DNA of 64,000 nucleotides. Origin: Stratiolaelaps scimitus (taxonomy: Eukaryota > Arthropoda > Arachnida > Mesostigmata > Laelapidae). Below the pieces are notes generated by a model, which did not search any database, had not been told where the DNA came from, and was given only the letters and a program-made list of their open reading frames with translations. The stretch covers positions 19,096,001-19,160,000 of the forward strand of contig JABWDB010000004.1 in assembly GCA_019614645.1 (NCBI GenBank), given 5' to 3'. Shown here in pieces: positions 25,883 through 38,067 of this stretch. Each line of letters starts with the position of its first letter. Within the stretch, counting starts at the first letter, position 1. The position numbers and the translations under genes are program-made.

Positions 25883-25896
25883 CGCGCGCGCGCGCG
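25883..25896. repeat. (CG)7 tract
   Basis: Seven consecutive CG dinucleotides within a locally GC-rich stretch, rare in this otherwise AT-leaning region; alternating CG favours Z-DNA. Confidence 0.95.
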
Positions 25897-26262
25897 GGGA
25901 GGGGGCCACCAAAATCAAATCCGCAATTTCCAACAGCTCCCCGCCGCGAGCGAAGACGGGCGGGTAAGGCAATGTGCGCCATCTATTGAGTAGTGAGTTT
26001 GACTCGGAGGGGAGAAAAATATCACAACAATCAATTTCTATGAAAACGAAAAAAAAAATAACAGCGAAGCTGGCGATTTCTTGCGCGCGCAAAATAATAA
26101 TAATAATAATAATAGCAGCGCTTATAACATGCGCTGTAACACAAGCGAATGTTGACACCTTTCTCCACCGAAATATTGGTCGGAGAGGACACGACGATAA
26201 TTGGCACAAGTGGTATGGAATATTTGGATGCATAATATGGAGAAATTGAATCAATTGGTGTG

Positions 26263-26266
26263 TATA

Positions 26267-26299
<33 letters not shown>
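26263..26299. repeat. (TA)n microsatellite next to the Engrailed exon
   Basis: TA run with one G interruption, 54 nt from the 3' edge of the homeobox exon on the minus strand. It begins 36 nt past the read-through stop codon. Confidence 0.97.
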
Positions 26300-26352
26300 G
26301 GGAAGATCATGACTAGGTAACAAGGAACGTCAAAAGTGTAGCAGTTGGCTAC

Positions 26353-26501
26353 CTTGAGCCATGAGCTCCAACGCGAGCGGATTGGGCCGTCCGGTCGACT
26401 TCTTAAGCTTGGCGCGCTTATTTTGGAACCAGATCTTAATCTGAGATTCATTCAAGCCTAGCTCCGATGCCAGGTCCTGTCGACGTTTTTCTGTTAGGTA
26501 T
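26353..26501 (-). CDS. en: Engrailed-class homeobox protein, homeodomain exon 2 (helices 2-3 and EH5)
   Basis: This exon encodes homeodomain residues 25-60 plus the Engrailed-specific C-terminal flank: [37 protein letters not shown] and [12 protein letters not shown]48, F49, Q50, N51, K52 and R53 of the recognition helix are all present; K52 and KKSTG.NPLAL.LMAQG are diagnostic of Engrailed/Invected. The acceptor TTTCAG|A leaves one base that completes the AG|A codon of R24 from the exon at 30180-30291. The downstream boundary is uncertain: CAAG|GTAGCC could be a weak donor, or the frame reads on six codons (SQLLHF) to TGA at 26335. Sequence-specific transcription factor acting in segmentation and neurogenesis. 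Engrailed versus Invected cannot be decided. Confidence 0.93.
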
Positions 26502-27789
26502 CTGAAAGCAAAATAGACAGCGAGTAACACACGTGTTAGTTCAGTATTCAACGCACATATATATATATTTATATATAGAATATATATCATTAACTATTGT
26601 AAGCTCTACCTATTGTCGACCCTTAAAGCTGCCCCTTTACTGGACGTCATCCATTGTTTTTATGTATTCGCTTGCTACATTATGTCTGTGTCCAGGTATG
26701 TATTATTTATATGTTCGTCAATGGATTTTACTGCTCGACCTGTTCTGAAACAACCATTTTGAAGGGGCTCTCTCAGATGTCGTCCGCTAACGGAAAGTCT
26801 ATTTATTATAGCAACCAACACGTTTGTGTAGAACACGTCAATCGAAGATACACGCCAGTTCGCAAATTTATAGCAGTGTTTGAAGGACGGCGGTTTGTCA
26901 GATGCCACGCGTTACTGTACGCCGTCATTGTGAACGATTATTATTTTATGAGTTCTGGTTAAGGAATTAGTAGTCTAGTTGACTATGAAACGTAGATTAG
27001 ATGTCGACCGTACTTAGTTGGCTTTCATATTTACAGTAGCAGGGGGCTCATCATACATCAGGTTTTAATGGTCGGATATCGGTGGGGTCTCCACTGTCGG
27101 ATTGCGGTTGGTCATATATGTGCATAAGAATGATTCTACGCCTGAGAGCAACGGACAACGAAAACCAACACGACAGGAACCCTGACGATGTTCGGTTAAG
27201 TCACGGATGTGGATAGAATCCATTGCTAATTTCTCTACCAAAAGTAGAGACTTGTCGTGTCATACCGAACCATCAAACTTACTAGTGCAACTAGTAGTGG
27301 TTGAGTCTGCGACCTTCTGTTCTGCGTGTCCGTCAAGTTTGATCTATGAAAGGTTAGACTAGGTTATATTTACTATATGGATACATATGTCTAGCAACAA
27401 GCAAGTCCGTATCGAAGCAAGATGGAGACCACGCTCGGCCAGTGTCGGGGTAACAGGACTCATTCTATAGTAGAACATCTATCTCATGCATAATTTCTTT
27501 TTTTTGCTAGTTGACAGGGAAACCGCTGTTCAGGGGTCATCATTTGTCTGCTGGGCGGGGGGCACATTCGGCATTTAACGAATGCCGATGAGGAATAATG
27601 TGTACAGCGACAGCGGCATAGAACAATTGGCATTCATAGGTCATTACATACAAATATATATATATATATATATATGCAACATGTATTCGGAATATGAACG
27701 TATCTACATATGTGTCCAGATCGAGTGAGCTTTGAGCGAAATGACGCTCAGCAGTTGTATCAATAATCAGCAAAATGATAGGTTGCTGG

Positions 27790-27815
27790 TTACATTACGA
27801 AACCCCGTAATGTAA
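27790..27815. repeat. Perfect 10-bp-arm hairpin in Engrailed homeobox intron
   Basis: TTACATTACG (27790-27799) and CGTAATGTAA (27806-27815) are exact inverted copies around the loop AAACCC. Confidence 0.85.
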
Positions 27816-28996
27816 GGAGAGCACAGGTAATGCGGTCAACCTCATCCCAAATCGGTTATTAATGATTGTCTCTCAAGCGTAGGCTTCGATTTTGGTTGGG
27901 TTGCTCCATTTCGTCCTGAATGACCCTCCGTCTTTTCGCGCTCACGTTAGCCTATTCCTCTCTATCGTGTATGCTTAGGAAGTTTTCTTAAAGCCAACGT
28001 TCGAACAACTGGTGCTATTGGCGAATATTGCATTCGATTCATTCATTCAGTGACGTTTATTGACAGAACTGCAGTTTTACGATGTTTAAATTCTCGTAAA
28101 AATAACAGTAACACATTGTTTCGTACAACATGGTACGAGTGCACTGTGACTATTGGTGGGCATCGCTTTAGATCGCACAGCGTCTCGTGCATGCAGCGCT
28201 ATTCGACTGCTGAGCTGTTGATACATGAAGTTTTTTTCTCTTTGTTCAAGGGATGGCAATGAAATGGTGGTGGCTCTCGCCAGATCATCGCGTGGGCTTG
28301 GTCTCTGCTGATGGTCAGCTGGAGCAGTAGTGGTCATATGTAGGGAGAGAGAGAGAGAGAATAACCAGAGGAAGCGCTACACTCTGCCGATAAACCCTGC
28401 TGTTACTACTAGGCTGCACGACAACCACACCGAGTATCCGGTACACCCAAACGAATGGAGCACTCTCGCATACCCTCGATGGGAGCTGCCAGCGACTCTG
28501 CATAATAATAACAATAATAATAAATAGGTATAGTAATCATATGTTCGCATGCGTGCGCAGGCTATATCTGAGCCTGCCTGTCTGCCTGACGGATCTATCT
28601 CCATGGATTGTATTATGCTCTCTGTGTTATGGTGTATGTCGCAGTGCCTGAATACTCTCGCCTTCAAGTCTACATGAACGGCGATGTATATACATATATA
28701 GTACAATGTGTGGTCAAGCAAACACTCAAACGAACTCCGAGTTGAGTGTGCTCACTCGCCCACGAAGCGTCCAAGCGTTTCATATACAGAGAGAGCGAGA
28801 GCGAGAGAGAGAGAGGTGTGTCCGACCGACACCGCCGCTGCTGCCACCGTCCCTAGTAGTTGAAATGTGGCCCCGACAACCCCTCAGTAACTCTCACCCC
28901 GGAGGCCTCGCGACGAGGCACAGTTCGTGGCAGTAGTGTAACAGTCCATAGATATCTTTCTCCCCTAGACAATTTCCACGGTTTCGGAGCCTGAAA

Positions 28997-29021
28997 GGCG
29001 AACGTTTGCCAAACGTTCGCC
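28997..29021. repeat. Perfect 25-nt palindrome in Engrailed homeobox intron
   Basis: Arm GGCGAACGTTTG (28997-29008) is followed by a single central base and its exact reverse complement (29010-29021). A palindrome with a one-base centre looks like a dimeric protein-binding site rather than an RNA hairpin; the core AACGTT occurs in both arms. Confidence 0.85.
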
Positions 29022-30179
29022 AAATGGCAAAAAACGATAACAATTGCAACAATTGCTCCATGCATAAGGTGCATACAGACATCCGAGCGCCTATTATAGA
29101 TATACTCGCGTAAATCGAGCGGAAGGCAAGATATACTAAGGTTACAACGGTATATATCTGTGCGTTCACCAATTTAGTGATTCGGATACGAATCTGTTTC
29201 ACACATACATATACAGGTCGGTGGTCATTGCTGCGCCTGCTGTGAAACAGGTACAAACATCTATGGCATTGATCCCTTGAGGTGAGGTTAGTGAAGCCCG
29301 TCCCCCGTTCGTGAACCTCGCGCCCTCCCTGATCAAGGGGCATTTTAATGTGAAACCTCTGCCTCATAATAAACAGCTACTCAGTTGAACAGTTAAAGGT
29401 AACTATGGCGTTCAACCATCAGATAGCTATGCTAAACGAGGCAAGAGTGCGTTGTTAATATCTAATGCATATTCGAAAGGGCATCTCAGATCGGTACATT
29501 GCGACCACCGAGGCGACATGGGTTTCGGGGAACCTCCACGATATCCATCGTCGTAGTCTAAATGGAAGTCGTTGTCGCCGTCAAAAGTTGCCCAGCTGTG
29601 AAATATGAACGCGAATACACTTTGGTCGTTTCTGTCGTAGGATGCCAAAAACAACAATCAATCGCTACCTGTATAAGACTCATGTGGTCCAGCACCAGCG
29701 TGGAAGACAAATTAAACAACGCATTTCTATTTTTCCATCTACCTCGCTGTGTGCTGTTCCATCTGGCCAGATTTCGTGAGACAGTTTGCATTGTTTCATT
29801 AGATCATTAGCTGGCACCCGATCGTTGTTCGGGGACACGCAGTAATTGAGCGACCGAGCACAGTTTTGCGCCACAGTTTAAACGACTGAAACGTAGTTAT
29901 CTGTAAATATAAATTCTGCATAATCGGCGTAAACGCTCCAAGACACAGCGAGATAGATAATAGATAATAACAACTATAAGAGTATAAACGAAGAGCAATC
30001 GCCGTGATCATTTGGAGCTTGGTTCAATCGAATCCGAGGGTAAAACCGAATTTCGCCCTGGATACCCTAGATGCGAATATCTCCCCTGCTTTTACACACA
30101 AACGCCGCAGTAATTTCGCCCATTGTTCACCTTTCAACCAGATATTGATTCGAGCAGAAGCAATTGAAATCTTTGTCAC

Positions 30180-30291
30180 CTGTTTTCCTGGAATTCCTTT
30201 TTAAGTCGCTGAAGCTGTTCGGCGGTGAAGGCTGTTCGGGGACGTTTTTCATCGGATTTTTCCTTGCGTTTCGTCCGCTTCGACCGTGGAC
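30180..30291 (-). CDS. en: Engrailed-class homeobox protein, homeodomain exon 1 (N-arm, helix 1)
   Basis: Encodes [14 protein letters not shown], a basic EH3-like linker, then [20 protein letters not shown] and QENR: the N-terminal arm (R3, R5), F8, L16 and F20 of the homeodomain. The acceptor TTACAG|GT leaves two bases that complete a Gly codon, matching the conserved ..RPSSG|PRS.. intron site of engrailed genes (where insect invected genes carry an RS microexon). The donor CAG|GTGACA is phase 2 and joins the exon at 26501. The preceding exon, expected to encode the N-terminal repression motif EH1 and the Extradenticle-binding WPAW EH2 motif, is not found in the window, so the gene is partial here. 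Confidence 0.93.
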
Positions 30292-31576
30292 CTGTAACGA
30301 CAACGCACCGAAAATCGAATGACAAATATCAATTATCCGTACTCACAATTACACCCGGTCATTACGATTGCAAGCATACGTGACATGAGCGACAAAAATA
30401 GAATCACGTCGCTCGAGCTCGGCGTTTGACCTCTCGAGCGATAACGAACGTGTAAACGGTTAGACGCTTATGCGCCGCCGCGTTCCTACATAATAGCACC
30501 ATAGTTGAGCTTGTACGGGGTAGGCAGAGCAATAAACATCCTGTTATATATACCGTCTGTATACCGCATAATTTCGAATGTATTGTATAACAGCGCTCAG
30601 GTGGCCACTTTGCCAGCACCCCCACCCCCTCTCTCTCTCTCGCTCGCTAGCTCTCGCTCTCCTGTGTCTTCCCGTCCATGTTCCTCGATCTCTTCAGGTA
30701 TCCGCTCGTCGTCTCTTGGTCATGTGTGCCCTCTTTCGGCGAAGCTGGCCGCATCTGTGTTTCGTCTGCACGCCGACCTAGGTGCTTGTTTCTACCTGAA
30801 TATATTTTGTTCACTCCAACGTGCTGAGGTGCAGTGGACAATGAAAATGGGATATTTACTGCCTTCAGCAGAACGCGCATCGTTCACGTTGTCACTCCAG
30901 CGGCGGTGGCCACGGCGGCGGCGTCGTCGTCGTCAGGGCCACATCACAGTAACGAAATGAAAACAGAAGCAGCAGCGGCAGCAACAAGCGGAGCAGTCTC
31001 AGCAGGAGTCGGCGATGGCTGGGTCAGTTATGCCAATATATCTCTCGATATTATCACCACCATTAGGAATGGACCCGAACGGCGACCAGCAGCCAATGCT
31101 GTTGCTGCTGACTGCTATGCGCAGAGGCATCTATTTTCGTCGTGGCCTTTTGATATGAAAAAATGTTTGAGCAAGGCGTCCGATCGGTGGAGAGAGTCAG
31201 AGAGAGAGAGAGAGAATTTGCCCAGATTTTTCACAGCCGATAACAATGAAAGAGAATTTATAATAAGAATCATAATCAACAGTCAAATGAAGGGAGCGGA
31301 TGGTGACGAAACGAGACACACACTCGTATACAACGCGGATATTATACGTAGATGATAGTTACTTAAATATCATCACGGATACAAACATACACGAGATAGG
31401 GGGACTGATATATTACGATTATTAAATGATGATATCGAGAAAAGTGTTCGGTTCGCGTGTTGAGATTGCCTATGGGAAAAATGTGAATGAGAAAAATCGA
31501 GTTTCATTTCGGTTTATCGTTGAGAACGCTACGACTTAATAATGCAATTTATCCTTTTAGATATCACCACCCTATT

Positions 31577-31614
<38 letters not shown>
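31577..31614. repeat. Compound (CA)n(TA)n microsatellite
   Basis: A CA run (31577-31590) passes directly into a TA run (31590-31614). Confidence 0.95.
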
Positions 31615-31615
<1 letters not shown>

Positions 31616-31987
31616 GCGTCTGTTGTCTTAGAGAGAGAGTTGTGGAGATTTTTGTTCGTTCGTAATCGCAGTCGCACACAAATCAAAAGGGTGAATCCAA
31701 TTATGTCGATTATTGACTGCAGTATATTAATAATATGTCATTGATTATGAGGTCGTTATCATTGGCAATAGCGCATACATCAATAGTTGCATAAACGTAT
31801 CTGTCTATAGTGTCTGTGTGTGCGCCTGTGTGTGTGTGTGTGTGTGTGTTTGTGAGTGTTTCTTTGCGGTGCGGAAAAGAAAATATCGCGTTTATCATTC
31901 GTTTCATTCGTTTATCAGTAATAACAGAACGAAAAAGGGATAATTATTTATTTAAGGTATGCTAACGAAGCACATATGTAGGATAAG

Positions 31988-32013
31988 AATATTATTATTA
32001 TTATTATTATTAT
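31988..32013. repeat. (ATT)n microsatellite
   Basis: About eight ATT units. Similar trinucleotide tracts: 21982-22022 and 55700-55729. Confidence 0.95.
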
Positions 32014-33749
32014 GATGGTTACTTCATGTTTTGACGAAGAAATGTGTGCTCCTGTGCCAATACTATTATACAGGGTGTATATAAAATACATATGCTTGTA
32101 GGTTGTTAGGACTGATGCCGTCGTGACAGCATTCATAGTCGAAAGCGAGAACCCTTAAAATCGTGAAGGCGAGTGCCTCATCGTTCTGCTGCCATCGCGT
32201 GTCGCCGTCCCTGACACAATCAGCATTAGTCGCCGACGCAACCAGCAAGCCAGCGCAAAGGCGTCACTTACATCAAGTGGCAATATGGATTTTTTTTCTC
32301 TCCAAGGGAAAGAATTACTTTATTTTTCACCCACCAAAAAAAAAATGGTCACCCACTAGCTAGCAAAATGAACGTCTATCTGTCACGCGCGCCGAATCCG
32401 GCGGAGCGGCATCAGACGCCGGCTATGATGGTTTTGGTCCATCTTCGCTCCACTGCTCGTATATGAGTTTAAAAGCTCATTGCGAGAGAGTTGATTTTTC
32501 CTCTTCGTTTTTTCCGAGCAAAAGTATATTTTATTTGGTTTTTTTTTTGCTCTGAACAAAGGGACGAATATATGGGATTTTCAGCGATGACTTCTGCACG
32601 AGAAGATTCCGACGTAACACAAATAGACAAAATGGAGAATATAAATATAGATAATTCACCTCTGAGAAAGAAATTCGACCGGTGTCGTCTTTGACCAGAG
32701 AATCATTCGCTGGGTGTTGTGGTTTGCGCCTCGTGTCTTGCTCCCGCTGATCGAATCCCCGATTGGGGCGGAACCATTGCGATCATTTGCAGAACTCGCT
32801 CCAGAAGCACAAAATGTTCAGTTCATTGCCGTTCATCAAAGTCATCAAACGTGGGTGAGAGCGTACCTCATAACTTGATACGACTATCACAACGTTCTCT
32901 GGCTCATAGGAAATGTGGTAGTTATTGGGTCAATCACCTCGTGTACTGATCATATTCAATACTTTCCGATACAATCGGGTGTCCCTATGTTACTGAATAC
33001 ACAACAGATGTTACGGCAACAGTCACTATTGATCTGACAAATACTTTTTGTCGCGTTAACGCAAAGCTGCAGTGCAGATTGCCACCTGCTCAATGGCTTT
33101 CTTACTTCTCATAGTGATTATGACAAGTAATAGCCAGACGAGGGTTTACTGCATAATGATGCTATAATATGATTGTATATTACATGGAGTATTATTATTA
33201 TTACTAATATTATTACCAAGATAAATAGTCAATTTTGGTCGTCGCTAATTTGTGCAATGAATAAATGAATACGTAAAATAATCATGAATAACATTTTCTC
33301 CATTAGGACTTCATTATTTCCGTATAGCATCGTCTGGTGTGGCTTCCAACCACTGAACAGTAAGTGGTCAGTCACACAATCACGATACACAATCATCTCG
33401 AGCAGCAGCTGCTGTTGTTACTTAGGTTGCAGCTGTTCGGAGACAACCCGCATGTACATTTATGGCAGCGGTGCTATCTAGCGGGAATGTACCGCAAGGG
33501 TTGATCAGCCAAAAGACGTCAACTGCATTTGTCTACAATGACGCGATTTGTCGCCAACTAATATTATATATATATATATATATATCAAGCAGAGCAGCGT
33601 CCAAGCGATGAATCTGTCGAATAGCAGACTTTCCAGCAGTGAGTTCATTGCTTCAATGCTATTTGTCTTTGGTTCACTGGCGACGAATGATTTGTGCTAA
33701 GCCAACGGACGCCAAAATCCTTCCGTCGGCGTGATCCACTCTGTCCACC

Positions 33750-33772
33750 CGGTTACAGTCACCATGTAACCG
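33750..33772. repeat. Short perfect hairpin
   Basis: CGGTTACA (33750-33757) and TGTAACCG (33765-33772) flank a 7-nt loop GTCACCA. Noted for completeness. Confidence 0.7.
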
Positions 33773-35586
33773 TATAATGGTGTAAAATTGAATTCAATAT
33801 AATCATTTATAATCCAGTAATTGTTCTTCGTATAATTTCCTATGGCATTTTTTCTATGTGTTCTACGCATTTTTTATTAGTCGCATCCATGCCAGCATCT
33901 GCAGGTACAGTATGCCTGTGATTGTCCCCGGTGCCGCAAGGGCCGCTAAACCATTGGCAACGTTTATAACACAGGATCGAGCTGCGTTTCTCGAGCAGAG
34001 ACAATTTGCCGGCGAAACGGTTTAAAATGATCGACCGCATTAGAAAACTGTTCTATCCATAGGCGAGAGTTGCCTGATAATATATCATCTATATATATAT
34101 ATATATTTACATTTACTTACATGTATGCATACATCTAGAAATGAACCGTTCACATTTCGAACACTGGCAGCACAATGCACACTACAGCGGTCCCACACCT
34201 ATTTGCCTGCAGAGTGAACATAATACATCTTTCTGCTGTTCTGCCGTTGTCGTTGTTGCAGCTGCTACCGCCACCGCATCAGTGGTAGCCCCTATCGATT
34301 TGCGATATAACAGAGCCCTCGAGTAAACATAAACGCGCACGTACAGTCGCAGGCGAAATGGAATCGTACACCGATACACCCCTACCGTCGCGCCTTCCCC
34401 ATCACGCTTTTATCCATCCGCTGCAGGAACAAATACAATATTCACTCGTTCGCTCACGCTGTGTCCCAATGTCATTAGTAGGTATTGTAATGTCCAGCCA
34501 GCTGATTGCCTTCGTTCTAGCTTGCTATTGCAATGCGATTGCATTCACAAGACGTATACAACACAAAGTAGCGTACGATGCACAGATATGCGATCCATAT
34601 ACATGTATGTATATATATATATAAGCGTTCTTAATCATATGTAGTAAAATATGCACTGAGGAAACAGTGCCGTGTGTTCACCTTTCACCGCACGGAGACA
34701 GCAATTCGTATTCAATTTAATAGTTACCTCTATATGACACCGAGAGAAGCCGGCGTACACACCACCGTAAAGTATATGTAAGTATATCGCACCGTCATCC
34801 GAGAAGTCTATCGAGTATATACGCGTGTCCATATATCGTATAGCGGGGTGGTAAATATCGTCCGACAACACATTTGTCGAGCCCAATTTGTATGTGGGTC
34901 GTTCATTTCCAAATATAACACACTCTCCAAACAGCACTATGCTACTAATAATAATGCTGAACCAATGATGATGAGACATCGTCAGGACAATTTCTGAGCG
35001 CGCTAATCATGCCTCTTCGTCCGGGCAGCTCGCTCCCTCGGCTAACGCTTTGCGCTTTGCATGGCCTAACCGATCTTCGCTGCGTGTTGCTAGAACGAGG
35101 CCGCACCGAGACGACGAACAGCTAACCCAATCCACCGCCCTCTCCAACCCCTCTCCGTCCCCCGAGCTAATCCGGATTACGTCGCGCACCGCATAATCAT
35201 GCAGTCACTTACTTACGCTTCCCGGCGCTTCTTCAATTACTTCGACTGCTTCGTCACCGATTGGACCTCAGACTCGGTGCGGAGTATCGGAGAACGGCTC
35301 GGGTCGCTTCGACGATACATATGTGAGCAGCTCGGATGAACAGTGCCGGTGCGGGAGCAGTAACAACCGGTCGACTGAAGCATGCGGAGCAGCGGACGCC
35401 AACAATACACGTCCGTCAAAAAAAAAAACGAGCTAATCGTTCAAGCAAGTCGCTCCGGGTCGACTACACACACGGCACGGTGGCGCCCTGTGTGGCCGCT
35501 GAATCGCCGGAGTCCGCGGTCCAGCCCCCCTGCGCTGAGGCGATCACGGTCGGTGACTGGCTGGTGCCTCTTGGGTGCTCCGGTAG

Positions 35587-35588
<2 letters not shown>

Positions 35589-35634
<46 letters not shown>
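35589..35634. repeat. (CT)23 microsatellite
   Basis: Uninterrupted CT dinucleotide run of about 46 nt inside a GC-richer block. Its complement (GA)n is a GAGA-type motif. Confidence 0.98.
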
Positions 35635-35638
<4 letters not shown>

Positions 35639-37982
35639 TTACTCTCTCAGTCTCTGTACGCTTGGCTGTCGGTTGCTCTGTTCGTGGCCTCGCCTCCCCG
35701 CTGCTGGCGATCTGTTGACGATGGGCAGTAGTAGTTACTGCTGCTAATCGCAATGGGTGCTTCATGCGCCTCGGCCGCCGCCGCCGAGCATCGCTGTGGA
35801 CACGAGCGCTTCTCACTGCACTTTTATTGGAATGATTTGTATATGCATTTGAGCGTGTTTATGTTCTCTCATCGGGCCGATTCGATTTCGCACATTCGGT
35901 TGTGCACCGAATGTGACTATAAATGTGAGGATGTCCATCAGTGGATGCGTCTGTCTAACTCTGTGTGTGTGTCTGCCATTTGCGTTTCTCACTGCATCTT
36001 TTCAGTGGAGGATATAAAGTGGTTGTTGCTGTCGTCGTCGTTATTAGTATTATTGTGGTTCCTGTTGTCCTAGCCGTTGTCTATCCCTCCAGCATTAAGG
36101 GTGGCATCTGCCTAATTCGTGTTTGGTACAAACACAACGCCAGCGGGCGAAATATAATAGCGATTAAGAGAAACTGCTCAGGCTATCTCAGCTCAGGATG
36201 GGCCGAAGTTAATCGCTTAGTTATGCGCTATTACCGACTCTTGCAGACACGTAATCCCGCTTGCGGCTATTCAACACCGAATTTCGTGCCGTTTTGAGAG
36301 TTTTTCTCTTGGTCAAGAGTTCAAAGTGGCAATAGCTCAGAGACGACAACGAGGATCTGTTCGATTTTCTTCTCTTTGCGGCGACCCACCACCCCTCTCT
36401 CTATCTCTCTTTCGTTCTCTTCGAGCTGAGTAGGAATCACCATTGTTGTCACCGCCAATGGCATTTTCAGACCGATAAATTCAGGTTTCATGATACTGCT
36501 GCCGCTGATGCTGGTGCTATGAGGCAGCTTCGGCCGCGATAATCTGACACCAACCAAAACTGCCGTCGCATGAAAGGCGAACGTTGCGATTTTACACTAA
36601 TACGTAATACAAGAGACGTAAAAACGCCGATCCTGATCTTCGTTATGTGTACTCTGCTACATCCTGATAGGTATAATATAGACGGCCAGACTCGTTCAAG
36701 TGGCTTTTTGGCGTCCTCAATAGATATAAATATACGCAGCGGCTATCGATGTGTACTCAGTTAGTTAGCACCCAGACGGTTTGACGGCTCAGGCGGGCCT
36801 GTAAGGCCTGGCCTGTTCAGCCCAACCCAACCTAAACCCAAGGCAGGGCAGTAGGCGCCACAGATGCGAAGCACATCGCCACTACCCATAACAGAGTGTC
36901 TCACCCACGGCCAGAACGGCCACCGTTCGTCTTCGTAGATGTTGTTGTTTCAAAGAATCGACCCGCTGTAACTGTCGCTTCCTATAAGGCATTCAGCTGG
37001 CACTAGCTGGCAGACACTTCGATCAAGTGACGTGGCGGCGCGGTGTAGAGTAGTCGGCTGTCCATTGCTGCTATATATATATATGTGTGTGTGTGTATGT
37101 GAGCATATATATGCGCGTGTATGTGTGTGTATCGAGGCATATTCGAAGCCTCAGAGGAGAGAGGCGCCCATAGTTCTCTATCGAGCCATCATCCGTCGAT
37201 GTGGGATGGAGTGTCTGTCGGCCTGCCGGCGTCCACTCGACTGGCGCTAACCTCTTAGCATTCTACGGGCGGCTAGGGTGAATTAGTAGGAGAATTATAG
37301 CAGTTTGGCAGAACGTTGCGAGCGGCGCACGAGCGAATCGTAGTGATTATTAATATTATGATTGCTACTATCTTGATTGTGACTACCATTGTACAGTTAC
37401 GAATACCCCGGGTACTTCGACAACAATAACAACGACAACGACGATGCTGGTTGATGCCAATAGTGGCCCTCCACCAAATGCACACAGATATGCACATGGC
37501 TCTCTCAGTGACCCAAGCCGAGCGACAGATTGACAGCCGAACAGAGATGCTGACTTCCAATTAACATTTATGTGCAAACATGATAACGACGACAACGACG
37601 TCGTAATCACGCCTGAATGCGTGTTGCAGAGACACACATATAGGGCGTTTCATGATAGAAAGTAAACGGAACCAACGCCAACTGTTCAGCTGTCTTCAAT
37701 GGTATAGAATTGTATTCATCTGATCGTTCGATTCAGACAATGCTGCTCTGATTTGCTCTGATGTTGCTCTTCTCCAGGACGCAGTTTGTTCTGCTGAACA
37801 ACTTAAATACAAGAATGCTCAGCCGTACAGCAGAGCGTGCTGTAGGCCGTTAGGTAGCGGAGGCAGGGCAGATACGCGGCTGTTGAATACGATTAGGTGG
37901 TTCGGCTTTCTTCTATACGACGCAGCGAATATTTATATATACATCATACTAAAAAAATACATACATATATATATATACTTCG

Positions 37983-38061
<79 letters not shown>
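37983..38061. repeat. (TA)n microsatellite, about 79 nt
   Basis: Longest TA tract in the window, with a single CA interruption near 37999. A smaller TA tract lies just before it (37965-37978). Confidence 0.98.

Positions 38062-38067
<6 letters not shown>

Larger units (their letters stand above)
17331..26352. other. Gene-poor stretch 3' of the Engrailed homeobox exon
   Basis: No recognised exon in about 9 kb. It is rich in simple repeats: (TTCC)n at 18237-18258, CT-rich 21237-21275, (TAA)n 21982-22022, (CA)n 23189-23215, (CG)n 25883-25896. ORFs up to 216 codons (22601-23251) are hydrophobic or repeat-driven and I do not treat them as genes. I looked here for a terminal Engrailed exon encoding LYNHSTV and did not find one. 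Confidence 0.4.
26502..30179 (-). other. Intron within the Engrailed homeobox
   Basis: A 3,678-nt intron with donor AACAG|GTGACA and acceptor TTTCAG. It splits the R24 codon (phase 2), the classic intron site inside arthropod engrailed homeoboxes. Inside are (TA)n 27654-27675, GA tracts 28344-28360 and 28789-28815, a (AAT) cluster near 28502 and two perfect hairpins (27790-27815, 28997-29021). No coding exon recognised. Confidence 0.85.

Noticed and set aside
35753..36073. Plus-strand ORF with FSLHFYWNDLYMHLS, superficially like a BTB domain
   Set aside because: Only the first dozen residues resemble BTB; the following core motifs are absent and the rest is Val/Leu repeat-driven.
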